This document shows positions 42,304-54,400 of a stretch of DNA of 64,000 nucleotides, piece after piece. Within the stretch, counting starts at the first letter, position 1; every line of letters begins with the position of its first letter. The position numbers and the translations under genes were made by a program. Below the pieces are notes generated by a model. The model was not told the DNA's origin, did no database searches, and saw only the letters and a list, made by a program, of their open reading frames with translations. The stretch is from Chrysophaeum taylorii (lineage: Eukaryota; Sar; Pelagophyceae; Pelagomonadales; Pelagomonadaceae). The stretch is from NCBI GenBank assembly GCA_029834535.1, contig JAQMWT010000653.1:18737-82736 (forward strand). Direction: 5' to 3'.

Positions 42304-45300
42304 ATGGCGACTCAAGACCCACAAGTCCCGAGTCTGGAAGTAGCGACGCAATTCGCTACACGGAACGCTCCCATGCAACAGTTCAAAGCCGATTTGGCTG
42401 ATTGCCAACGGCTCCAAGCTAATCTCCTAGATCAACACGCCGCTGATAATGCTGCCTTGCAAGCCAAAATCGCTGCTGGTTACGCTGATCTCAGAGCCAA
42501 AATCACTGCCGCAATCGAAGCTCAGGACGAGCAACTCGATCAAGACGTGCAACTCGATCAAGACGAGCAATTTGAACAAGCTCCCCAACCAGCTGTTCAT
42601 AAGGCAACTCCCCTCAAGCACAAGCAAACTTCTCACGAAGTCGCGACCCAAGACCCGATCATCTCGATGGTCACCCCCCCTCATGTCGACAACACCACCG
42701 GACGTCAAACACCCCACGGCAAAGTCTCAGACCCCACTGCCTTCCCTCCGGACCCAGGCATAGCCAAGGTTACTCCACAACCTGGCACACCACACATTCA
42801 CGAGGACACTCCACCTTGTTCGAATATCGCACCAGCAATATTGAACACTCCACCACCACCACCACTAAACACTACTCCCTTCACTCCGCCAACCCCACCG
42901 GAGCCTCCACCTCCTTCACTGGAGCCTAACTCCCCACTATCGGCGACTCCCGCTACACCACCTATCCAAGTTCCCCAACATCCTCGTCAACCCCCTCGCC
43001 ACACCACTCATCTCCTTGATGATCATGCCATATACGGCCATGGCGGCCCCGGCACCTTCATCCCTGAACCAAGCCCCCACCGCGGCTCAGGCTCATGCCG
43101 CTCCACTGTCGGATTCCCTTGTCCGATACCTATCATCTTCCGCAAGTCACTCTCCTCCGGAGTTTCCTCTCCATCCACAAGACCATGCCACCTACGGCCA
43201 CGACGGCCCCGGCACTTCCATTTCTACCACAGCTCCTTCCGCGGCTCAAGTTCCTGCCGCCCCACCATCGGACCCTCCTGACTGACCTTCCTCACTTTTC
43301 GAAAGTCGCTGTTCCCCCGATTTTCCCCTCCACCCGCATGACTATGCATTTCACGACTACGACCATTCCGTCCCCATTCACGCAACACTCCACCTCCTTT
43401 CTCCAAGTTCAAATGCACCTCCGTCTGAGCTCCAACGCGAGTTGGCCACAACTACGGCTGCATTCCGCTCCCAAACCGCTGAATTGGCCGCAACTAAGGC
43501 CATGCTCATTCGCAAGGATGACGCTTTGTCCTCCACAGCCAATAAACTCACCACCGCCGACGCCGCCCTGGCTTTCGCCACTGCCCAGCTCGCCATCCTA
43601 GCCGACGAACTGGCCTCCACCCGAGCCGAACTCCATCTCACCCATACCCAGCTCAAGGCACTCGAAACTGCCCACGCTGACATCCGCAGCTCCCACCTTG
43701 AAACCAACGCCGTCCTCCAAACCATTATTACCTCGTTGGATGCCACCCACCCCGCCCAAGATGCTGCATCGCATCTTTTACCTCCTTTCCCCATCCACAC
43801 CCAACCTTCATCCCCTTCCGAACCAACCTCCAATGCCTCTCCCCAGATTCTCCCCGAGTATCATCACAACTCCACGGATGCCCCGGACCTGGTTCTCCTG
43901 GTTCACCACCCACTCCGTCTCTCTGTTCTCCACATCCCGCCATCTCTGGCCCCTCCTCCTCTGCCAAATCACTCTTCGCCTCTTTGGCACCCCCTGAACC
44001 CCTTTGCACCCGCTCGCCTTGTCAGCTACCTGGTTCATTCCAACTCGACCACATCCCCGCGTCCGAGTTGCGAGGGCGCACATTCCACACCGGCGACCGT
44101 ACCCCTACCACCAGCGACGATCACCACGTGCAAAGTCCCACCAAGAATCAAGACCACCCACATCAAGAGTCGACAAGTTCCGAACTATCAAAAGACAGCT
44201 CTTTGCCAAATGGTCATGCTCACCATCACGCTGCCGAGACATGCATAAGGGCCTCTTCTCTCTTCGGGCACAACGGCCCAGGAAGCAATCTTGTCGAAGA
44301 AACACCAAGCCAACTCGTTCCCACCTTCGACAAGTCAAAGACCAAGACACCTCGAGATGTTCCCGAGTAGTATGCCTACATCGATTATGGCAACCACACC
44401 CAATAATCTAAGGCTCCGCCGTATTCCATGCACCGGGCGCAAGAGCCGCAGGCCACTGACAACATCCCCTCTTATTCAGTCCCCTGGTATGATGCATATA
44501 GCGAAGAAACAAGACCCATTTCACTAGTCTCGAAGATGGTCTCCTCGACCATTCCAGATCAGCCGCCTGATCCGAGCACCACCAATAACCCCGCAATGCC
44601 GAATCCACAAGGACAAGACACGCTGTCGACGGTCCCACGGTCACCATACTCGCAGGCACTCACCGCACCTGCAGGTATCAGCTCAGATTCAGCAGGCACT
44701 CCCGCCTTGTTCGATATCTCTCGATCAGCAGCCCCCGATCACTTCGAAGCTGGTTCCGCCTCGCCGCATCCCCTCCTCGAAGACAGGCGCGCACTGCCGC
44801 TCACCGGCGCTTGCTGCTGCACCCACCATCCACCTTCTCGGTCGGATGCACTGGATGCCACTGCTCAGCAGGTTGCATGGACCCATCTGCGACCACCGTG
44901 TAACGATTTGATGGATGTCTTCGCACGAGCACCAGTCGCAGCACCTGATCACCCGCTCCCTAACTTTCAGTCAGAGGACGCACTCCTTTTGACTGCCGAT
45001 CATTATGTCTCACCGCGACCAAGCCTCTGGAAAGCTTTCCCCATGGCCGCAGTAACAGACACAGATTTCGAGAGTTCTGAACGACCCGATCAGCCGCAAA
45101 CAATGCACGATTCCATTGCGACCACTTCGGTACTGTATGTCCCCTTGCATAGCTCTCTTCTGGACGCCACACGCTTGCGCTGCCTCCGAAAAATCGACGT
45201 TGCGCTCTCAGGAAACATTCCCCGCAAACTGTGCACAGACTCGCTCCAACTGAACCACTTCTGTAAGCATTTTCGCATCACTGGAATGCACGACAAACGT

Positions 45301-45314
45301 TCCACGCCAGCTGC
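42304..45314 (+). pseudogene. B2 ORF1: coiled-coil and YGxDGPG-repeat protein
   Basis: ATG 42304 (MATQDPQVPSLEVATQFA) opens a frame parallel to B1 ORF1. Blocks are KITAAIEAQDEQLDQDVQLD, HATYGHDGPGT (about 43185; the first repeat is changed to AIYGHGGPGT), the coiled coil KAMLIRKDDALSSTANKLTT (43500-43720), and VPWYDAYSEE. Frame changes near 43075 and 43890 and stops near 44368 and 44403 break it. Where B1 has stops at 12639 and 13287, B2 is open, so the ancestor was probably a single long ORF. Confidence 0.6.
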
Positions 45315-45357
45315 TTCGCATCACTGGAATGCACGACAAACGTTCCACGCCAGCTGC
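45272..45357 (+). repeat. 43-bp tandem duplication in B2
   Basis: Same unit and position as in B1 (14945-15030): 45272-45314 and 45315-45357. It shifts the frame from ORF1 to ORF2. Confidence 0.95.
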
Positions 45358-48300
45358 CGGCTCCACCACAAACATGCACCCAAGTCACGTACGTTGCCTC
45401 CCTCGAAAGCGTCTTATCGCTCAGCACGTCACTCCTCATTTGAGGACGCATGTCACATGCCCGCACCTTCGAATGCTCTACACGCCAAAGGGCAACCCTG
45501 GTCAATACGGCACTCACCGCTCTGGTCCCAGCATCTCCGCTATTGAGGATGCACCCTGCAGAACTGACCCTTACATCGCCTTTGGTTCAACTGCACTCTC
45601 CTTCGGCGACCCCTCTCTTCGAATTCCCGCACTGGACCCCAAGCATTTCAGGCCGGATACTCTCCACCACGGGATCTCAGCTCACGCGCCCATCTGCCCT
45701 ACCTTGCAGACAGGTCAGCCGCGAGCCACACTCCTTTTGGCACTGACGTCGGACCACCTGCATCACGCGCTTTCGCTCTTGGAGCATGACACGCTTGTTG
45801 ATGCTCTCCGCGTCACCGCCTCTAACACCACGACACTCGTCATTTCAACCGACACCCCGCGCCGCAACGTATCTCACGACCTTCCGATCACCAGCATAAG
45901 TCGCTCGCGCCCGCACCACGACGCGCACGCCTTACGAGGGCGCATTTCAATTGGTGACCTCACAGGTCTTTCGATGCACTTTCCGACGTCCGACTTTGAA
46001 CTTACGAGTTACTTTATGGAAATCCCCGATGCCAAGACGTCTGAAGCTGCGCAGTCATATATCTGGAACTCCAAAGCAACAGAAACTGCCAGACAAGAGA
46101 GCATTCAGCTCTCAACAGCTGCTCGACGGCTACTCAAAGTCTCGCACATAGCAACCAGTACTATCTCGCAGTCTCTATTGGACGACAAGACGAAAGATAA
46201 GACCACAAGGGCCAGCTACACCAGCCAGCTCATTGATGTAGCAGACGAGATAACGCAAACCAACGGCACAGCACGGTTCCATACTATGCAGACGATGCTC
46301 AGGTCCAACGCTCAATTACTCGACCACGCAAACGTTCTGTCACCTGACCTTGCACTGCTACTGGCTCCTGTCTCATTCATAGCTGATGCACCCCATCCGA
46401 TGGACCAATCCTTAAGATATGTCCCGCTCGCAGAAGCACCACCACAGGACACAAAGGTACATCATGAAGACTCGGGTAAGCGCACCACGATCACGCGCAC
46501 AAGCTCATTGCGCCTATCCGATCACGACGAGACGAAGCTACAGCTTTGCTTGTTCCCTTCGCCTCTGGAAGACAAAGGCCGCCTCTCAGCCCCCCAGGCA
46601 CCTGACCCTTCCCTGTCGCTGCAATCCGTATTAGCACAGACGATCTCGCCTCCCTGCACGACTGCAGATCAGGCACAAGCCAATGTCAGCACTCTGCAGA
46701 GTTATGCGCACCCGCTGGAATCTTACCAGCACGGCTACCTCAGCCAGCCAGGTCACTGCACCACCTCGGTCTCCCCTGACACCAGGTCGACGTATCGCTC
46801 ATTCGCGACCACCTCAAGTCATCTAATGGACGACTATTATCTCGAGCATGAACTCATTGAAACGCTTGAGTCATACCCAAGAAGGCATCCTACTTTGGAG
46901 TCACCTCAGCCACTCCCACAGGAACTTTGGCCACCGGACGCCACCCATGTGCTCATGGTTTCTCCATTGGTTTCCTCCGAAGAATTTGACTGCAGCAGAG
47001 ACAAAATGCAACCTTCCCATGCGACTATAACCGCATTCTCGTTTGAGACACAAGCATTTACTTCATGTCATTTGTTTACGCCCATAGTACCGCGACACAC
47101 GGCAACCAAGATAGAAGTGGACTGCGTTCCACCCTCCTCCCTGAGCGCCACCCCCGACATGCTGCTCCCGGCACTACTAGCCAGTCCCATCACGTCTGAT
47201 TCAGCTCCCATCATTTTATATGACGTCATATGTCATATTCCGATTGAAGCCCAGACACCGCACAGGCTACTATGCACTCGCGACGGCACGCTCACCGCCC
47301 CTCTCGGTCTAGACTACGAACATTGCGCCATACCCATGGTACACCCACAGTCAACCGAGACGCACGCTCGCTTGTCGCACAGTACGATGCCCGAACACCT
47401 TTTGATTCATGATACGCAGAACACTGTCGTCTCAGCCACCGCTGAAGCGCCTCCCCCGACCGCCGCGCGGCTCCGCGCTCGTTTCGCAATCATGGTCTCT
47501 CGGTCTCACCGGCAATTCGAAGATTCCACCCAGTTCGAATTACGAGGGCGCATTAGTATTCCTCCGACGACAAGATTCGTTTCGATTCGTATCAGTCATG
47601 CCTCCTACGGCTACTCTGGATACATCGGAACTCAATTCAAGGCACGTACCGAAGTCCCTCTTTCTAAGGACCTCTGTCACACGCCAAGACCTGATGAGTA
47701 TTCGCCGTTCCTCCCCGCTTCAACGCGACTCCCGACGACCAACTCCCCGACGATTTGTGATGACACTAAGTTCCGTCATCAATGCAATTCAGAGCCTCCC
47801 ACGCTCCTCCGTCAGTCTCTCGCAGGTCACACCTCTCAAGTTTCAGCGTCCCACCCTCGCTCGATTTTACCCAGCATGCTGCCATATACAAACGAAGTTC
47901 AGTCACGCCAACGCCACACGTCGCAGTTATCGCTAGTCTCGCGCAATAAATGCCCGCCACCAAATGATAGCCGCACGCAGAGTCCTTTGCTCACCTCTTT
48001 TCACGTCCCTCCCAGCACTATGCTTGACGTTGAAGCTCTGCACCACTATGGTTCGGTTACAACACAACTTCACGCGAAATCCTCGTCCAGTTCTGATCAT
48101 ATCTCGCATCTGTCGACATTGTTATCGGAATCATGCTTCGGACACAGGTCAGACAGCACCAGCGTATTTACTCTCTTATGACGCACTCGATTCGATCCTC
48201 TCCGTTCGCACTGCAGGTTCCATCTTGCAGAACTCTGAGCCCAACAGCCGCCATTGCGTTTCGCACCCAGTCGACGCTTTCCGTAGCACCCGCGATGATA

Positions 48301-49559
48301 ACCCCCAATCTCCACAGGTTGGACACGCGCTCTGCTCTAAGCATTTCACCGCATCTCACTGCCGCACACCGCTAGCCCCACCCAGTTGTGTTACGAATCA
48401 AGGGAAGTTAACTGCCATGACTATTCACTTCTTCATTCCCACACACTCGCTGCTAGCCACAGTATCGCATGACTCATTATCGGACAGTTCTCGCATTATG
48501 GACAGGACCTCACATCATGTTCATTCTTCGGACATCCCCCGTCCACAGATCCATCCTCTCTTGTAACATACGCTCCCTACACGTCGTAAACTGTACAGCT
48601 CTCGCATATCGACAACACCCTTCCGTCGAATGTCTCCCCTTTTAGTCACTGCACGATTCACCAGGGATGCACCACGCTCACTCGCGCTTGTACATCAATG
48701 GAAGTTTGATTATGGTGAAAGCGTTTCGTTTGATTCTGATGAAAACGACGCCGGACATGAAATGAATGGATTAGTCGATTGTCACAGTTCAGGATCACTT
48801 TGCAACATAGAACACGAAAGATGCGACTTTGACCATACCTTCGAAGTCAACTCCCCCCCTGGCACGGACACTATCTTCCAGCAGTCCATCGCCTTCAGGC
48901 ATTCTCTTCTGTTGCCCAACTCTTCTACATTTTCTGCACAGGGCACCGACTCGTCAGCACGGGACACACGCCTGTATCCACCATCATGCGCGATACACTC
49001 GCAAACCTCAGTCTCCGCCCAATCATCTTTCGATGATAGCCACTGGCGACTTACACGAGACTACGAACCCAAAGCTACAGCAAATTTGGAGTTTTCATAT
49101 TTATGGCCAACCCCAGACAACTTTATAAAGATATCACCATCGCACTACGATTACACCCACATCATTTTAGACGCTCATAGCCTAGCTTCAGCTGTCCCAC
49201 GCTACACTCAGGACGACAGCTTTGACACGTATGTGACAGGCAATTCTGGTTCCCTCATCTTCAATAAACAGCTCCGCCTTACTCGCTCTCATTACGACGA
49301 TTACCTTACCATGTCGAAAACTATTTGGTTGAATGGTCATATCTCTGCATGGGGTCACGCTGGCGCTCCGTCACATCGTCAAATCTTTACTAGCCCAACA
49401 TTAGCCACAATAGAATCTCATCCCTACGGCCACTCTCATTATTCGCCTTCCGATCAACCATTGGTCTGCTGCACAATTCCCGACTGCCTGACCCATGATC
49501 CCTACTGTCATTATTCGTTAGATCACCTGCTCTACTCAAATGCTCCCCCAGACACTTAG
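45329..49559 (+). pseudogene. B2 ORF2: very long Ser/Thr/His-rich protein of unknown function
   Basis: Open for 950 codons from 45329 to 48181, then after a frame change to about 48566, and again 48630-49559 (ending with TAG). It parallels B1 ORF2. Blocks conserved between copies include EVDCVPPSSLSATPDMLLPA, VICHIPIEAQTPH and TRSHYDDYLTMSK. It holds no recognised domain. In a ~220-bp stretch compared by eye (46846-47070 against 16560-16784) most differences change an amino acid. Confidence 0.5.
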
Positions 49560-49906
49560 GATTTATCCACCGGCACACACCGTCCCCTATATCATTAGCC
49601 ACCGAGCAATATGGCGATCTGCTCTCTCGCACAACATTCGCCGTACTTCATCGTTAGCCTACTTAGCATCTTCCTCCACTTTTCTTCTTACTCACGATCG
49701 ATGCTTTTTCCTTTCTTTGATCTTCCGCTCTTTCTCCTTTCTCACTTCACACACTACCTGCGTTTCGTGTCCCTCTATCTCGGTCATGCACTTCGCACAC
49801 TTTCCTTCAACGCCTCCTCGCGACTCGACATCCATTTGTCCTTGGCCAGACATTTGTTTTGTTTGTCCCCGATTTCGCTCATCACCGAGTTCAATCTGCG
49901 AGGGCC

Positions 49907-50093
49907 TAGAGATAGAAAATTCCGTATCGGGTTAGGAACCTCCCTCCCCCTTAACCTCACACTCACTTACAACCACTACATTGCTGTGTCGCACACCGTG
50001 CTGCTCTTTGTGTCGTTAGAGGACAGGACGAAAGGCAGCACTACCACTGCCACCATTCTCTACCAGAGGCACAGTGATTTTCGCTGTTCTCTA
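49907..50093 (+). repeat. B2 3' LTR
   Basis: 187 bp, preceded by GCGAGGGCC. It begins TAGAGATAGAAAATTCCGTA. Confidence 0.92.
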
Positions 50094-51120
50094 CTCTCCA
50101 CCTCCCTCAGCTCTTTCTTCGTCCCCTGCTCCTGCTTCTCCTCCCCCGTCCGACGCCCCCGTCGACGATTCTGGCTCTATGCCACCGCCGCCCTTGCCTC
50201 CTTCTTACAAAGACCTTTTTTCACAAGATGACCTCATTTTTGTCCCCGGCTCCAAACAACCTAACACCCGCAAGGCAACCTCCATGAAAAATATCCGAGC
50301 CCGGCTGCAAGCGTCTACTATTGGTGCTTACAAAGCCGCTGGTGGCAAACTCGCCGATTTCCGCTGGGATCTTCGCCACCACTTTCTTACGTTCAAGTCC
50401 CCCGCCCTCTCCGCCCTTCATATCAATGGTGGTATCCTCGGGTCTGCTATCTGCTCAGAGGGGGAACATGCGTTGTTAGCTCGTCTTCTTCTCCCGTTGC
50501 GCTCTGACTTACTTGCCCGTTACCCTCACGTCGATGGTTACTTCGCCCATCTTCTGATGATACAAAACCGCCATCACACTCCGGGGTGTAATGTTCGGCC
50601 CCACTTATACTCAGGCAGAACATCGAGACTTTCTGCGCTCTTTCTTAAACGTTGACCGAAGCGTCGTTAATTTACTTACACACCACGCCAGACCCTACTC
50701 TGGAGGTATCATCGCCATCGTCACCTCCTACGTCTTCTGCTTCGCTTGCTGATTTCGACGCCTTGCGTCAACAAGTCGAACTGCTCCGGGGAACTCTTCT
50801 ATCTTCACAGACCCGTTCGCCAAGTCCAACTTATTGGAAAACCAACTGGACACCTTACAACTAGATTCTCTTTTGCTATCCATACTGAATGCTCTACTTG
50901 CACTCACATTTCACTTGGCACTACATCATTCAGCTATTGGTGTTCACCACCTTACAGCAGAAGCTGACGATGATTCCAACACTCTCGAACCGGCAACAAC
51001 TATCGAAATCTACCACCTCACCTCCGATAATCCTAACACACTGTCTGTTGTACCTGTGTTTTGTAATGTTCTGTTCAAAAGGGTAAAATCGACTCTCAGC
51101 TCCACCAAGTCCAAGTCCTA
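50094..51120 (+). pseudogene. Element C2, second part: integrase spacer fused to ORF3 end
   Basis: Continues C2 after B2. It holds the Pro-rich linker and the conserved spacer (RWDLRHHFLTFKSPALSALH, to GYFAH). At about 50548 the sequence jumps into ORF3 (region equivalent to 29825 in C1), so about 3 kb holding RT and RNase H are deleted. ORF3 then runs to TLSSTKSKS at 51118, with a diverged SLNY motif 5 (TEASLIY) at 50655-50674. Confidence 0.85.
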
Positions 51121-51261
51121 AGACCCCTTCTATACTCTTGATGCGTCGTATGCGACCTCTGCGACCATCAAGACTGCATTCTCCTTTTTCTTTCCTTCAT
51201 CATCATCTTGCTCGAGAGGTGTTCTATAGTCGCACCTTGCACTTAAGACATCTCGAGGGGG

Positions 51262-51576
51262 TGCAGAGAAATCTGCTGCCTCTTACCCTTATCCGTCCGT
51301 TGAGAGCGCGATCTCTTCCTTACCCTTCTTCTTCCTTTATACACAGTCAATTAGTCCTCTGATTTGTGCTCAAGCTCATCATCATGGTCTAGCGCGTCCC
51401 GAGGTACGTAGCACTATACACCCAACCTTTCTCGTGTAGTTCTAGATGCCGCCTGTCGTGTTCTGAAGATATAGGGAACATAACCTTTCATTCCCCGAAT
51501 TAAGTACTTCCAGACGTTCATGATGAGACGGGATGGTTTCCCAGGTGACTTACCACTGCATGCTAAATGCTCTGCA
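51262..51576 (+). repeat. C2 3' LTR
   Basis: 315 bp, TGCAGAG...CTCTGCA, preceded by CGAGGGGG (51254-51261). It has a TATA-like CCTTTATACACAG near 51345. C3 coding sequence starts at the next base, so C2 appears to lie in, or be joined to, C3. Confidence 0.92.
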
Positions 51577-52500
51577 CTTTTAACGAAATATATGAAGGTA
51601 AGTAGTGTTCCTCAACTTTGTTCCTTTTTATATTTTGACTCTTGTGCTACCATATCTTTAATGTCCAGTTACGCCTCCCGGGCGGGCCGGTTGGCAGCCG
51701 GAACGTTCGCAGTGGGACGGGGTATGGCCGGGGGGCGAAGACGGAAGGTTATCTTCGAGTTGGTTGTCAGTCACATCGCGGTCTCCTCGTCGCATTGGGA
51801 CAAGCTTGATGGTAACTCTCCGCCGACCGACCTTTCGGCGCTCCTCGTCTACAGGCCCGTGATTCCGGACTGGCTTCTGTCGGTCCGGCCTGGCTCCCAT
51901 GCTCGGGAGAGGTCTGAAGTTAGTTAGTTTAGTTAGTTTACGACTACGCAATTCCGAATCATATTATTCCACTGGATCCCAAATACGCACCGATTATTAT
52001 ACAAACTGCCACTGGACAACAACGTGCCTCACATATGATGTTAACACGCAACATTGTTGTTCCACTACCAGATCCTCCACAATTCGGTTACGTGAAGATT
52101 GACTTCGCTTTATGCCTTAAGCCAGTACACGACCGACATCTCGCTATATTGAGCATGCTCGACTGGAACCAGACGAACCTGACCACTGTGTTCAGTGATC
52201 GATCTGAGCCAAAGCTCAGCGCTATCACGAGCCGCATAGACAAAGATGTGCGTATTCCCATACATTACGTAGCATCTAACTTCCCTGCTCTCCCTTGTCT
52301 CACCTACAACATCGCTCGCGACAAGCTACTCGAAAAACGCTCCCTCGCATTTCCGCTCAAGCGATACCACGAAAACAGGGATCTACTGGCATATTAAAAC
52401 TATCTCCTCAAGAGAGTTTTACCAGATCGCCCGTGGGTTCGCCCTTTGGTTCTTAATCTTCGGAAACAGAACAAATTTGTTCAGCAAAATACTCCACCAT
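51577..52500 (+). pseudogene. Element C3: protease region, split by S copy 6
   Basis: Begins inside Gag (LLTKYMKVSSVPQ) and carries FYFDSCATISLM, the DSC active-site variant also seen in C1. After S copy 6 it goes on (IIIQTATGQQRASHMMLTRN, GYVKIDFALCL) to LRKQNKFVQQN near 52490. An in-frame TAA lies at 52395. It is the paralogous empty site for S copy 5. Confidence 0.82.
51674..51935 (+). mobile_element. SINE-like element S, copy 6 (5'-truncated)
   Basis: 262 bp starting CCTCCCGGGCGGGCCGGTTG and ending with the TTAG tail. Flanks AGTTACG (51667-51673) and GTTTACG (51936-51942) suggest a duplication of about 7 bp with one indel. C1 near 37930 is uninterrupted at this point. Confidence 0.85.
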
Positions 52501-53248
52501 TAACATGAGTGCTTTCTCGCCCAGTGTTTCTCTCACAAGAGCCCAATCTTCGCAAACTCTCTGTCATGTTACTTTGTTCTGGTTTTTCAACCCCAGCGTT
52601 CCTGTCTCAAGCCACTAATGACCTAGGCTCAAATATCAATGAAAAAGTTGTTGTTGAGTCTGATGATACGCTTGTGCGCATGTTACGCCACCGTTTCCCT
52701 ACAGTATTATTATTCGAGTCTTTGCCCGCCTTTATCAAACATCTTCACCAAATCTCACCAGAGGAAATGCACAAATTTTATTGTGATATTATCAAGATAA
52801 CTCCTCCATGCGCTAACAGAAATCTACTAAAGCAACAAAAAAACAAAGACTTACACAGTCTGCTCGACGATTCCCTCTTCGACAGCATGCTGACTGTCAT
52901 CAAGTTTCTCCAACCATTGGTACTGCTGGCTGAGATGACACCACCCCACAAGTACTGTCATTAAGACCATATAACTGTGGCTAATCTCATCCATTCCACA
53001 CTCGATTACTGCGTTGATGTTGTTGACAGGTTCCCAACCTACCTATGTGGCGACTACCAATCTAGGGGAAGATGGATCTGCATCACACGCAGGTATTCTA
53101 CTGGACCAAAACAACATACTCTCATGGCCTATCCACCACCCACGCCCCTTCTTTAAGATAGTGGATCAGATTGCACACTAACTCACCCACTCCTGTGTCC
53201 TATTACATAACCGTTTTCGAAACTGACCAACCGTCACATAGGTTACTA
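52501..53248 (+). pseudogene. Element C3: MTase domain, motifs I to VIII
   Basis: Aligns with the C1 MTase: VMLLCSGFSTPAFL (I), VVVESDD (II), KITPPCANRN (IV, PPC codons about 52803-52811), LLAEMTPP (VI), and CGDYQSRGRWICI (VIII, about 53045-53083). A TAA near 52963 replaces a Gln codon of C1. After FKIVD (53165) there is a deletion that removes motifs IX and X and joins the linker. The D2 insertion ends it at 53248. Confidence 0.8.
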
Positions 53249-54332
53249 CAAGTGCAGGCCAGTAAGTTCACCTAGTCCCAATCTCTAACCCCAGTAAGTT
53301 CACCTGGACCCACAGTAAGCTCACCTGGCCAGCTGGTCAGTAAGTTCACCTAGCCCCTGTCTCTAAACCCCAGTAAATTCGGCGTAAACCCACTCGTGCT
53401 CACATCAACTCACCCCACTCTCCTTTGAACTCGTCGCTCTCACGCCCGCCAATCTAAGCTGCTTTGATCCGCACACGCCGCTAACCTTCGAGTTTACTCT
53501 CAAAACCCCAGTAATTTCACTTGGTCCCAGTAAGTTCGCCTGGTCACTAAGTTCACCTAGTCCCAATCTCGAACCTCAGTAAGTTCACCTGGTTCCAGTA
53601 AGTTCACCTGGTCCCAGTAAGTTCACCTTTAGTGCGCGTGTAGACGCCGGGAGGGGGCTTATCGGTATTGCGCAGCACGTGTGGGGTAGGTTGGAGTCGT
53701 CGACCCAGATGAGTATATCCTCGGGGTTGCCGATCGACAGAGAGCCACGTAGAGCTGGACGTGGCAGAAGACGGGCTTGGGCAAGAGGACGCCGACCTCG
53801 CGGGGCGTCTGGCCCTGGCTATTGTTGATCGTTTGGCGTAGGCGGGCCTTGAGGGATACAGGTTGTAGGAGCCTCGGTGACAACGACACGATCAATCATG
53901 TATCTGGTACCGTTGCAGTGGCCGTGCGACGGGTCGAGTTTGCGAAGACCTTAAGCTCGCGCTCAAAGTCAGCATGCCGTTGGTTGTCACGGAGTTGAAA
54001 ACTCTATTGTAAAGAGCGAGGCGTCGTCTTCCGACCCAACCTAGTCTGCCGAAAAGAACTCCGACGCCTCGTCTCCGGGAAAGGCCGCGGTCATGCGCGC
54101 GTTGTCAGCATCGACAACATCGTTTCGACGGGGCGTGAAAATGGCGCGCTGAAAGAGCCGCCGCGTGTCGTGGAAGTTTTCTGCGAGGTCGCCGTAGACG
54201 GCTTGGAGGATCAATGCCTGGCTCACGGGCCTACCTGATCCTTACCCTGAATCGGGGGACAAACCCCACAAAACCACCCACATCCTTCATGCACCACACA
54301 CACACCTCTAAGCAGTCGACCTTTAAAGACAA

Positions 54333-54379
<47 letters not shown>

Positions 54380-54400
54380 TCTGCCGATTAGTAGTAAAGA
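53249..54400 (-). mobile_element. Helitron-like element D2
   Basis: 1152 bp with the same ends as D1: minus strand 5'-TCTTTACTACTAATCGGCAG ... GCACTTG-3'. The uninterrupted site in C2 (GGTTACTACTTACAACC near 39690) shows precise insertion without duplication. The minus-strand host bases are G on the 5' side and T on the 3' side, so the AT preference is met only on one side. It has the CAGTAAGTTCACC array (53258-53630), the helicase remnant and a (GACA)n tract (54331-54375). Confidence 0.75.
53659..54226 (-). pseudogene. PIF1-family helicase remnant in D2
   Basis: Minus strand: YGDLAENFHDTRRLFQRAIF and NDVVDADNARMTAAFPGDEA (54041-54200), a degraded LDPSHG block near 53930, then INNSQGQTPREVGVLLPKPV and QLYVALCRSATP (about 53690-53830). 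Same content and order as in D1 and likewise lacking the N-terminal half. The two copies share the internal deletion, so they multiplied after it. Confidence 0.8.

Larger units (their letters stand above)
41896..50093 (+). mobile_element. LTR-bounded element B2, 8198 bp
   Basis: The second copy of B. LTRs are 41896-42082 and 49907-50093, 187 bp each, with TAGAGA...TCTCTA ends. A perfect 5-bp duplication CTCTC flanks it (41891-41895 and 50094-50098). The uninterrupted target is seen in C3 near 57385 (GCACTCTCCACC), so both boundaries are exact. Same coding content as B1. Confidence 0.95.
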
